DNA of 60,000 nucleotides from Takakia lepidozioides (Eukaryota > Streptophyta > Takakiopsida > Takakiales > Takakiaceae). The stretch spans positions 46,502,001-46,562,000 of the forward strand of contig CM060733.1 of assembly GCA_030704615.1 (NCBI GenBank), read 5' to 3'. Positions 36,447-46,461 of this stretch are shown in pieces. How positions within the stretch are numbered: position 1 is the first letter of the stretch; the number at the start of each line of letters is the position of its first letter. A program made the translations under genes and the position numbers. The notes beneath the pieces were generated by a model, which saw nothing but the letters and a program-made list of their open reading frames with translations, was not told the origin of the DNA and ran no database searches.

Positions 36447-37209
36447 TCATGCCCATCGCTTCGCTCGTCCCATACTACATTTGTTCTCCTTAGGGTGACC
36501 AAAAGAACTGTTGACCAGCCCAGCAACATTGCCGAAGATATCGGGGTCACCATCACAAAATCTGATCTCAATGGGAGACAGCCCCCGTCTACGTACATCA
36601 TATCCGTTGACACACAAAACGTAGGGTAGGATATATGGGGCTTCGAGGCGTAATGTACGGAACTCCCCGGAGGTGTAGAATGGACCGTAGTAAGGAAACA
36701 AGTCCACCATGCTATTGCTCCCACGAGGAACCACAATTTCATCGACCGTGAATAAACCCCGACCCATAGCAGGGTTAGTAGCGGCTCTCACAACATACCG
36801 TCTATCCCAGTACTCGAACTCCACATTCTCTCGGATGGGGGTAGGATGGTCGAGATGATTCCCCCAACAACGAGGCTGAACGGTCCTCGGTAACATAGTC
36901 CTATGCGCTTCCCATCGCGAGCGAGGATCCGGCTCAGGCCGCCCAAGCCGAAGGGGAGGAAACCTAGGGCGAAGCCGACCCCTCCTAGGGGTTCGGGGGG
37001 CACATGCGCGTTGAGGTCGAGGTCGAGGTCGAGGTGGTACTGCTGGCGGAGGAAATGAAAGTGGAGGTGGTTGAGGATGTAATGCCGGAGGTACAACCGA
37101 GGGTATAACGTCCGGATCAGGCAAAGAAACAGACGGGGAGCTACTTGCATCATACGAGTTCTCCCGGGATGATTGGGACCTCCGATTATAGGGTAAATGG
37201 GATGTCTAT
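36447..37209 (-). pseudogene. SET-domain-like ORF with proline-rich N-terminus
   Basis: The open frame runs from an acceptor-like site (tttttatcatag, about 37,210) to a TGA at 36,447. The N-terminal half is disordered, Pro/Arg-rich and contains a gtcgag hexanucleotide repeat (37,012-37,040). The C-terminal half resembles a SET fold: RAATNPAMGRGLFTVDEI (SET-N), Y-Y-G-P in the loop, then IEIRFCDGDPDIFGNVAGLV and NSSFGHPKENKC, where SET proteins have the pseudoknot R/N-NHS. SET enzymes transfer methyl from SAM to lysines. A frame change just after HPKE (the other frame reads TNVVWDERSDGHES) suggests a frameshift, and the conserved post-SET end is missing. Homology is by motif only; another fold cannot be excluded. 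Confidence 0.45.
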
Positions 37210-38210
37210 GATAAAAATAAGGTTTCTTTGAGATAAGGATCGCGTAGATGGGCATTGTAGATATTCTCATGATGTACTTTGTATACATCCGATTAATCGA
37301 TTGATTTAAATATTTTTTCTTGTTGCTCGTGTGGGTTGCGACTTTGCATATGTGATCTGAACATACTTATGCACGTGTGGACCAAATATGAGCTTGAACC
37401 AAGTTCATTCAATGGGTCATTCAAGTGTTGAACGCAGCTACGTGTCGTAGAGACGGAAAACTGCATTTCGCCTGCACATGATTTTTTTTTATTCCATTCT
37501 GAAGCCATATGCTTAGTGACAGCATATGCAATGTGCGTGCACAATTTGGGAGTAAACAAAAGTCATTTGGACCCAGAACCATATTTTCTTCTCTCATTTG
37601 CACTCCAAAGTTGAGTTATCTTCAACTTCATGCACTCTTCATAGAGAGTTTTGCAAAAGTGACCCTAGAAACACATTTTATTTTATTTTTCTATTTTGTT
37701 TTTGTCCAATGTTTTGCATGGATGTAGTGGTGCAAATCCCCATATCACATAATAAAATAGAGCCAAAAATAAAATCATTACGCCCCTCAAAACCGCAATC
37801 CTATATTTTCTAAATCCAAATATTTATTTTAAATTCGATTTAATTCAAAATTGGTTCAAGGTGAGTGCGTCGTTGGGGAGGCAATTTATATATATATTGA
37901 ATCTTTTCACATGTAACACATGGGAAAAAATGAAGTTTGAGCCACATCCGTTTGATGGGTGCAATGGCATGAGAGGATTTTCTTTCACATTAATAAACAA
38001 AATTGGTTGATAGGGTGAACGCGTCCTTGGGGGGGCAAATGATTTTTTTTAGGTTTGAACTTTGCATGCGTGACGTTGCGCACATACATGTAATTACTGA
38101 ATGACATATTTGATGTATGCACACATTGAAGGTTTTTGTTTGCATTTCGCTTATGATAAATTATATGGTTGCAAGGACACATTATAATAAATGCCCGTAT
38201 GTTCATTTGT
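37210..38210. other. AT-rich spacer between the SET-like ORF and the TNP2 relic
   Basis: No ORF with domain character. It may contain the 5' region of the CACTA element. Confidence 0.35.
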
Positions 38211-38219
38211 TCATATCAG

Positions 38220-40680
38220 GACTTTGTCCCTCCCTTCCCGGTTCTTTCTCATGGCACCCCATCCGAAAACAACCCAAGTACATCAGGTGGGAGCAATGGG
38301 CGAGACGCTGCCCCCACGGTACTGAACGATGATGACGATGACAGTGACAGTGACAACAACAATGAGGATGGAATTAACCAGGATGCAAGCCGTGGAGGAT
38401 CTCTTAATGCATCACGTGGGCGCTGATGCATCTGATGGAGAGGAAACCCGGCCAATCAATGATCTGGATATGGCCCCCTCAAATGACATGGAGAGGGAGG
38501 CGAGAACTCCCTTATATGAAGAGGCGAAAGTGAGTCGACTTACAACAATCTTACTTTTGCTCAATCTTCAAATTCGATTTGGCATAAGTAATGTTGGGAT
38601 GTCTGCCATAATGCGAACTATTGCGGACTATATCCTTGCTCCACACTTGAAACCCAAGATGCCACGGTCGCGGAAAGAGTCGCGCGAAGTCTTGGACTTT
38701 GTGGGGATGGGCTATAAGATTTTTCATGCATGTCTATGTGATAAAACCTTATACTACGGAGATGATTTGCGTCTAACCAAGTGTCCAAAGTGCAAGAAAG
38801 ACCGATATCGAGATGATGTCCAAGGGAAAAAAAGTACCACGCAAGATATAAGCGTCATTCCCCCTCACATTGAAATTATTTTCTTTAATCTTTTCAATGC
38901 ATGTAAAGTGTATTCCACAAAGTTTAGGGTTTAGATAGTAGTACTCATGCAATATCTGATTGTGACTTTGGAAGGAATGAGTAATATTAGCGACGTTTGG
39001 TGTGATCTTTATTTTCCTAATAACGGAGATGGTGCATAAAGGGAAAGATATAAGGGTGTTGTATTATGTGTGCTAATGGGATGATTACATGTGGGGGACG
39101 TGGGGTACTTCATCCTAAAAATGCATTACTTTTCGATCATCCTGCGATTGAAGGCACAGTACCGAAGCCCCACATTGGCTGTTCTGATAAGATGACACGC
39201 CTCGCATCGGAGCCCCCCAAGAAAGGTGTGTAGGCCACAAGATTCACAAGCATGGAGGCATACTGAAGAGATGTGGCATTTTCTCTTGGAGGACCCACGA
39301 CATGTCCACCTCGGCTTCTCCTCGGATGGGGTCAACCCGTACTCTGTCCAGTCATTCCACTTGGCCGGTGACCATGGTGAACTACAACATCCCTCCGTAT
39401 CTTTCAATAAAAAAGAGCCACATCATGTTGGCTGCCATTGTACCAGGTGAGTGTTCCCATTTCATTCTTATTATTCCCTTGGACTTTACATTAATCTTCC
39501 GATCTCTGGCGCAATTCGGATGCAAGATTGATGAGTGACAGAATCATGGAGTAAGATGTGTAATTCATTATGTAGTATAATCATATTGGTGGAGCATTGA
39601 AACAATGATGTGAATGTCTCATAGGGAAAAAACAAGTGGCAAACATGGACACGTACTTGCGACCTCTAGTTGATGAACTTAAGCAGCTATGGAGGGGGGT
39701 CCCGGCATTAGATGCTTCACTTGACCCTATGGCCGGACAATCTTTTCAGATGAGAGACATCTTGTTTTGGACAATGCATGATTATCCAGGTATATTATGT
39801 TCCCCATGAAGAACCCGCGTACATTCACTTATCAAGGCCAGATAATATCGATGAGGATTGGGATTGATTGAAGTAGCGTCGATAGTCTTGTGCACCTTAG
39901 TTGGGTAGATGACATTATGGGCCATGCACATGATAACTTTTTGTCTTTGCTAAAGTGGCGGGATGTGTACAGGACTAACGGTTCGCTCGGGGCTAAGCAC
40001 CAAAGGGTACCATGCATGCTTGCATTGTGGCGATGATCTTGATGCACATAGCTCCCGCCATCTTCACAAGATGGTGTATCCGAACTATCGCAAGTTTCTT
40101 CCTATGAGCCATCGATGGAGAAGAAGAGAAAAACACTTGTTTGATGGCAAAGAGGAAGTACGTCCCCCCCCTGTGACACCATCCGGGCAGTTTTGGGAGG
40201 ACCGATGGAAGAAGGCCCATGCAGGCACGGTCGGTGAAGTAGACGTGCCCGGCATGAAGCGACTTTCAATCTTCTACGAGTTGTCATATTGGGCGGTACA
40301 TATTCCACAAAAACACCATCAATATCATTATGCATGCATGTGATATTGCACATTTTGTATGAGTTACATTGTCACTTTCATGTCAAAATATTTGTGTAAG
40401 TATTTGCGGGTGGGAGTATATGTAGGACCTGAAGATTCGTCATCTTCTAGATCCTATGCATATTGAGAATAATGTTTGCTCGTCCCTTTTTTCGGGTTCT
40501 TCATGGCACGCCGGCAAAGAAGGGAGTAGCTGCAAAAGCAGATTCTCTCGGTGTTAGAAAGGAGCTTGAAGAGCAGGGTCGCATGCGCCGTCTATGGGCC
40601 GAACAAAATGGTGTGGACCCAAAGGGTGTTGTATGGTGGAAGTATAGGCGCGCATCTTGGGATTTGCCATCGAAATAATA
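38220..40680 (+). pseudogene. CACTA (En/Spm) transposase TNP2, decayed
   Basis: Blocks appear in TNP2 order. 38,329-38,860: TPLYEEAKVSRLTTILLLLN, then FVGMGYKIFHACLCDKTLYY and LTKCPKCKKDRYRDDVQGKK. 39,130-39,450: ILRLKAQYRSPTLAVLIR, a TGA in place of Trp, HASHR, then GFSSDGVNPYS and VNYNIPPYLSIKK. 39,639-39,793: YLRPLVDELKQLW and ILFWTMHDYPG. 39,960-40,300: STKGYHACLHCGDDLDAH, SFYELSYW-like. 40,430-40,680: DLKIRHLLDPMHIENNVCSS in a shifted frame, then DSLGVRKELEEQGRMRRLW. TNP2 proteins bind CACTA ends and catalyse DNA transposition. Frameshifts and stops make this copy inactive. Element termini were not found. Confidence 0.85.
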
Positions 40681-43160
40681 AGACGGTATTGTACCGTTCA
40701 GAACGAGGCCCCGAGATAGCATGAATAATTTGTTCTTAAATATATTGAGACCCAAAATATGTTGTGAGAATGGTTCGCTTGCGAAACAAATCAAACGGTT
40801 GGGATTTGCCATTGAAATAGTAAGTCCTCCGTCTTTCCCCAGAAAAGTACTTCAAGCTTTCGGGTGTGTGTCGGGTATCTGTCTGGAGTTGCACTCTCAT
40901 TCGACTCTATTTGTCTAGAGTTTCACAATCATGGCGCTCTGCATTTGACAACTACTAAAGGTTGGAAAAGTAATAGAGAAACAATTAGTTATTGTATTAG
41001 TCGTGGAATGACCATTCACAGAATATTATTACTACCAATTCTTCCAAGAGAAAGTGCTAACATGAGTGGGAAACTTAACCACTGAATGGGCCGTGAAGTA
41101 GTACTATGGGGAAACTCCCCCATAACCGTACGAAACCTGCAAACCAACTACCAAGGTAGACTGATAGTCTAGACGATAGTACTATTGGTTGCGAGGTTCG
41201 ATGAAAAGAGAGGAGTAGTGGAACTTAGTCCGCATTGACGAATGAATCATAATATTAAGTTTCTTATTATTATTATTTAAATTTTAGGGTACGCAGTCTT
41301 TTCGATTGTTAAGGACTAATGCAACTTCTTCCACCATTCTTGTATATATTAATAAGAATATTGATGAAAAATAATCATAAATTTTAACAGGTCTATGAAT
41401 GGCAATTCCACATCATCCACGACTATAGCACTAATGCAAAAATCCGTATAACATTGTCCCGATCTTAGGTGCTGGGAAACCCAGAATCCAATGAAGATTT
41501 CGTGAGCTGAAGTATCGAGCTAGACCATACATATAAAACCAGATATATTCATTATTTTCACTTGCGAAACCCTATTGGTAGATATACTTCGCTGCCGACT
41601 ACCGAGGATCCATGAAAAGAGGGGAGGATTGACGTTCACTATTAAAAATTACCTTTTGGTATTATTTACATGTTTTGAATTTGATGGTATGTGGTCTTTT
41701 TGATTGGAACCTCTTCCACGCTTGTTGTAGAGGACAACCAAGTCATAAAACCGATACCGTCGGAAAATCAAACAATAGGTAACAATTTTATTTGCTTCCT
41801 TAAACCTCAGATTCTACGTTGAGTTTTTTAATGCCTAACAAAACATTTGTTCTAATAATAATTGTGGTTATAACAATTTCCCAATTCTGCCTCATGTTTG
41901 ATTCACAACTGACATTCATGTTTCCAGTGTCTATCTTTCTTGAAATAGTGGCATCTCGTGGTTTCCTTGTTTATGGGTTAATGTTCTCTATCCCGTGGTG
42001 GATAATCATCTCGTGGCCTTTGATAACGATTACCCATATTGTATCGCATTGGTCCATCCGGTCCTCCCCGTCGGACTTGGATTTGGACTTGGACTTGGAC
42101 TTGGACTTGGTGTACCCCCACCTCTCGTGTGTACCCACTTTTCTTGGCCCGTTGATTGTAAATACAATGAATCATGTTTTGGATGTGACAAAGGCAGTAA
42201 AATATTAAAATAACATGAAACATTCGGAAGAGGTACTAGGGTAGTACTATAAGGTTTGGGGTGTAACTAGAGAAGTGCAATAAGGTTTGGGTTTACGGTA
42301 AAGGTAAGGGTTTAGGGTTTGGATTTAGGGTACAAAGGGACAAACATATGTGATGGACTCACACTCGGTAGAATTAAGAAATGGTTGAGGAATTTGATAT
42401 CCCTGTAATCATTCTATTATACCTTATCCAACAAAAGAAAATATTAAAAGAGCATGAAATATTGAGAAGAGGTAACATGGTAGTACAATAAGGTTTGGAG
42501 TGTAACTAGGGTAGTATATAACACAATTTTAATTAATTCTGGACTTTTGGCTTAAATCCGGACCCAACTTAATATATATTTGAATTAAAATTAATTAATA
42601 ATATTAATAATATCATGGTGTAATGTGTGATTGAACTTTGTGAAATTACAGGTGATGTCATACTTGTTTCAAAATGTGTCATATAAGAGGTCCATTTGAC
42701 ATTGAAGTACTTGTGAAGTAGCGGTACTGAACAATTCATTGAACATCCACTTGGAAGTCGAATAATGTAATATTCCATTATGTAATCATGATAAACAAAT
42801 GGGTCTCATCGAACATGGGGTAGAGACCTACTCTACCATACTCCATACAACTTGCTAGTAATTTTATTGATTGAATCTTCATATCAAGCACAATGTTCAC
42901 ATAAAGGGCTTATGGTAACATGGTCATTTTTGACAAAAACAGAGTAGAAGGGAGGGGTATCCAAGTTGATGGCGTTGACGAGCTTCAAAGTAAGCTTAAC
43001 GCATTTAGGCACGTTTAAAAATCTATGAGCAACTGCGACATGGTCGGGCGCAACTAGCTAGGGACACTTTGATGTGCCCTCTCGGAGGGCGTACTGTCAG
43101 TTCAAGATTCCTGGAAGTAGGTCCACGCAGATATAATCAAAGCTAGATTAGACTCATCTG
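40681..43160. other. Spacer with microsatellite and dispersed repeat, no gene recognised
   Basis: It contains a (ggactt)n tract at about 42,073-42,112, two similar phrases with 'ccatgaaaagaggggagg' character (41,195-41,225 and 41,610-41,630), and the dispersed repeat copy at 42,905-42,970. A sequence at 40,930-41,230 has the look of structured or organelle-like DNA but could not be assigned. Confidence 0.35.
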
Positions 43161-43166
43161 TTAAAC

Positions 43167-44942
43167 TTGGAGGCTGCCCTTGTTGAATATTTGCAAGAGT
43201 TCCAACGAAAGCCTGTCGAGAGTTTAAGGGAGGCTTACACGCGCATGAGACCATTGATAAATGTAACCCAAAGGATTACGGAAGCTCAAGCAGTCCAATT
43301 CTATTATGGGATATTGGACAAGAAGCTGAGGAGAAGGATGCGGGATGCAACTCTCATACATGTGGCCCAACCCACCTTAGCAAACGTATTTTTGCTGGCA
43401 GAGCGGATAGAGCTCAATATGGTGGAGGAGCGAGTGGTCATGGTGGGGTTTGGTCAGGAGACACAATGAAGTGGGGCTCCTAGCCAACAACAACCACTGC
43501 TCCAACGTGCTCAAGGCAACAAGAGGGCTCAGGCGAAGCCCAGGGAAGGGCCGAGAGGATCTCAATTGCAAATGTCACTTCCTTCATTCTCAGACCAACA
43601 ACAGTCGGGTGTGACATGTTGGGATTGTGGAGGACCCCATGTTAAGAGAGATTGCCCGGAAAGAGGCAAAGGGCCGGCACAGGCACAACTTACACAACTA
43701 CAATGTGGGCATTATGGCAAGTATGGGCATGAAGAGGCCCATTGTTATGATTTGCATCCTGAGCTACGGCCAGGCCAGTTCCAAGGGAACAATGGTGGCC
43801 GAGGACGAGACAATGTAGTCCAGAGAGGTAGAGGAGGCAGAGGTCGTGGTGGAGGTTGTAACCAAAACCAAAGAGCACAGGGTCAGGGTCAAGGTCATGA
43901 CCAAGGCATGGTGGATAGGCTTGCCCAGCTAGAGCAACGTCTTGCTACCATGGCCACTATTCATGTTGCGCCAGCTCCAAGGCCTGAGGTTCAAGCCTCG
44001 CCTGCACAACCTCCTATGCCTAGGGAAGACCAGATTGGTATGGGCTTCATGTGTGGAGCCACACTTGCAGGACCATTGCATGTGGACTCTGCAGCTGCTG
44101 TCACTCGAGCAGCAACGTGTGCTCCTGAGCCAAGAAGAGCGGATGTGGATTTTGATCCACAAAGAGGGGAAGCAAGTCGGCAGACAAGGCTTCCACAGTC
44201 TTTCACATTGGCTGAGACAATGCCAACTATGCCATCGATGGCACACGCTCGCCCAACTGTATCAGAGGTAGAGCCACGAGTGTCATTGGAGAGAGTTGGT
44301 ATGGCTCGGGAAATGCCAGTGGGTGGTACTGCAAAGCAAGGTGCAGCCAGTACATTGTTGGGGGCGGCTATAGCAATTTGTCAAGCTCCATTGTTTTCTG
44401 CCACGACAATTGCAATGCCGGAGATGCGGACAGCTGCAGTGTTTAGACTGGCAGTTGCACTCTGTGAGAGTGATGATGCATCGACACTATCTGCGGGGAT
44501 AGCGGATCAGATGCAGTGCATGGATGCCATAGATTCAAGGGTGAAGACAGCCACAGCTGCGCCATGGCAAGCGGCAGCTGCAAGGTGGCAGGAGTTGCCA
44601 GCTAGACCAACCATTGAGCATAGTATGGTGACTCCTAGGGTAGTCCTGGTGGACAATCAGAATGGTGTGTTTCAGTTGGGTGGCCCAGCCGGGAGGAGGT
44701 ATAGGCCACTGCGGGTTTTGTTGGACTCGGGAGCACAACCATTGATGTTGGGAAGAGTAGCAATTGTAGGCTTGGGCCTTACAGAGGCGGATTTGGAGCC
44801 TTGCCCTTTCCAAATTCAAACATCTTTGGGCGGTTCAGAGAAGGCACGAGGGATTACACACCATGAGCTCTTCATTCGATTGCAGCCAGATCATCCTACA
44901 GATGGCTCTGTCATGAGAGCTAAAGCCATTGTTACGGTTTCT
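43167..44942 (+). pseudogene. Gypsy gag (C-terminal part) and aspartic protease
   Basis: One frame throughout, broken by TGA at 43,467-43,469. A Gag capsid-like segment (YLQEFQRKPVESLREAYTRM) is followed by a zinc knuckle CWDCGGPHVKRDC at 43,617-43,655 (C-x2-C-x3-H-x4-C). A second knuckle at about 43,704-43,745 has lost its second Cys (CGHYGKYGHEEAHC, Tyr at 43,713). Then comes a Gly/Arg-rich linker (GRGGRGRGGGCNQNQ) and a long low-complexity linker. The protease has its active-site DSGA at 44,724-44,735, inside VLLDSGAQPLML. Gag packages RNA and the protease processes the polyprotein. The Gag N-terminus and start codon are missing. Confidence 0.85.
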
Positions 44943-45119
44943 ATGATCCATCGCTACATTCCCAATAAACCGCACTGGGAGTAGTGCACGTCGACCATCC
45001 CCTGATTGCCATTCCGGCCTGTAGGATGCCGTTTCCTCCCAAAAGTCCAAAGTAAAGCCCATCGGGTATAACACAGCCCCACCAACAATCACATCATAAG
45101 ACATCGCATCGGCTGTATT
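44943..45119 (-). other. Inverted segment inside the gypsy element
   Basis: About 175 bp whose coding sense is on the minus strand. Read in reverse it encodes SYDVIVGGAVLYPMGFTLDF, then EWQSGDGRRALLPVRF, which is the expected downstream continuation of the protease region in this element family. Coding on both sides of it is on the plus strand. The breakpoints are approximate (plus or minus 10 bp). Confidence 0.75.
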
Positions 45120-45126
45120 CTCAGGA

Positions 45127-46461
45127 GTGGTGGCTTGGGGTGGTGAACTCTTGGAGGGCAATAGCAATGCAGATGATAGGCCACCACCTGATGAGGACAA
45201 ACAATTGGCATACAAGGCTTATTTGCTTCCTCATGTGCCTGTTCATATTCCACTATGGGGTACAGTTGGGAATTTGCATCGAATAGCAGACGAGTGTGTG
45301 CACCAAGCATGGCAGGATGCCTATCCATTGGCGAGTGAGGGGGGTTCAGTGACATCACCTGGACCTCCTTAGTTAGCTCCTTTGGATACAGTGCACATTA
45401 CCTGGCAACCACCTGACTCAGGGATTTGTTTGCTAGACCTGTTTGGAGGCATGAGCACTGGGCTTGCAGGAGTGTTGCAAGTTGAGATTAAAGTACAAAA
45501 GTACTTGTATGTGGAGAATGATGAGATAGCTCGGCGTATTTCTATGCGTCACGTTGTCTTGCTCACACACCAGTACCCTGAGTTGCTGCCTCTCTCAGCA
45601 ATTCAAAAGTACCAAAAAGCCTTGCCAGCAGACATTACCATGTTGGGGGCGGATGATTTGGGCCGGCATGGTGCCATTGACTTGGTGATAGCCGGATGGC
45701 CTTGCCAAGGACACTCTCCCGCAGGTCATGGGAATGGCTTGCATGATGCACGATCGCATTTGTTTTGGGAGATGTTGAGAGTGTTGCGTGACTTGTAGAC
45801 GAGGCAAGTGCAACCTCTAGCCTATATCTTGGAGAATGTTCCTCTTATGGGGGACTCTCGGGCCAGGGTTATGGCCAGTGTGCATCAGGTGCGGTCTTGG
45901 ATTGGATCGACGATGCTATTGGATGCAGCAGCGGTGGGATCATGCGCGCATCGACCTTGATTGTGGTGGACCAATCTTGCACCACCAGAGCTGCTCAAAA
46001 GAGCATATGATTCCATTCAACAGCCACCCAATCTCACGGTTGAGGGCATTTTGGACCAAGGGAGGCAACCACAGAGGGTGCGACATGATGACTGTCCACC
46101 TCTAGCAGTTGTCAATCGAGTGGGGCAGCCACGTACAGCCTTGCCTACGCTCATAAGCTTTCCCTCGTCTCATGCTTTTCGAGACAATGGTCCTGGGTTG
46201 ATTTGGGATAGTATGCTACAGCAATTGGTGGAGCCCAATGCGGATGAGCGCGAGCAGGCAATGGGGTTTGCCACGGGTACTACAGCTGTGCCAGCTCTGT
46301 CAGAGGCATCACGACGCCAGGTGTTGGGTCAGGCAATGGATCTCAATTGCATGATATGGGTCATTGGCTTGTGCATGGCTGAGCAACGGAGATTGCAAGC
46401 ATTGGTGGCTACTTCTGCACTTCCATTGGATATTGCACCATCTCTGCCAACCGGAACGTGA
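45127..46461 (+). pseudogene. Retrotransposon-encoded C5-cytosine DNA methyltransferase (DNMT3-like order)
   Basis: A linker (45,127-45,420) is followed by a methyltransferase in one frame. Motif I is LLDLFGGMSTGL (about 45,433-45,468), the SAM-binding loop. Motif II is YLYVENDEIARRI. Motif IV is VIAGWPCQGHSPAG with PCQ at 45,700-45,708, and its Cys is the catalytic nucleophile. Motif VI is YILENVPL with ENV at 45,832-45,840. Motif VIII is SCAHRP-stop-LWWTNLAP. A target-recognition region starts RTALPTLISFP. Motif IX is DEREQAMGFATGTT (about 46,243-46,284), and motif X is RRQVLGQAMDLNCMIWVIG. All key catalytic residues are present. Stops: TAG 45,370, TAG 45,796, TGA 45,958. Expected activity is transfer of methyl from SAM to C5 of cytosine. 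The frame ends at TGA 46,459 overlapping, minus one, the pol frame, which could be a programmed or mutational shift. DNMT3-like assignment is by motif order and the HR-LWW-TNL block; CG or CHG specificity cannot be read. Confidence 0.9.

Noticed and set aside
40930-41230. Possible group II intron or organelle-derived insert
   Set aside because: The look is structured, but no convincing domain V hairpin or known organellar gene could be identified by eye.
42060-42213. ORFs with alternating Leu-Asp or Gly-Leu residues
   Set aside because: Product of the (ggactt)n microsatellite, not a protein gene.
43690-45813. Several minus- and plus-strand ORFs overlapping the gypsy gag and DNMT
   Set aside because: Shadow frames of the real element frame, except for the inverted segment at 44,943-45,119.
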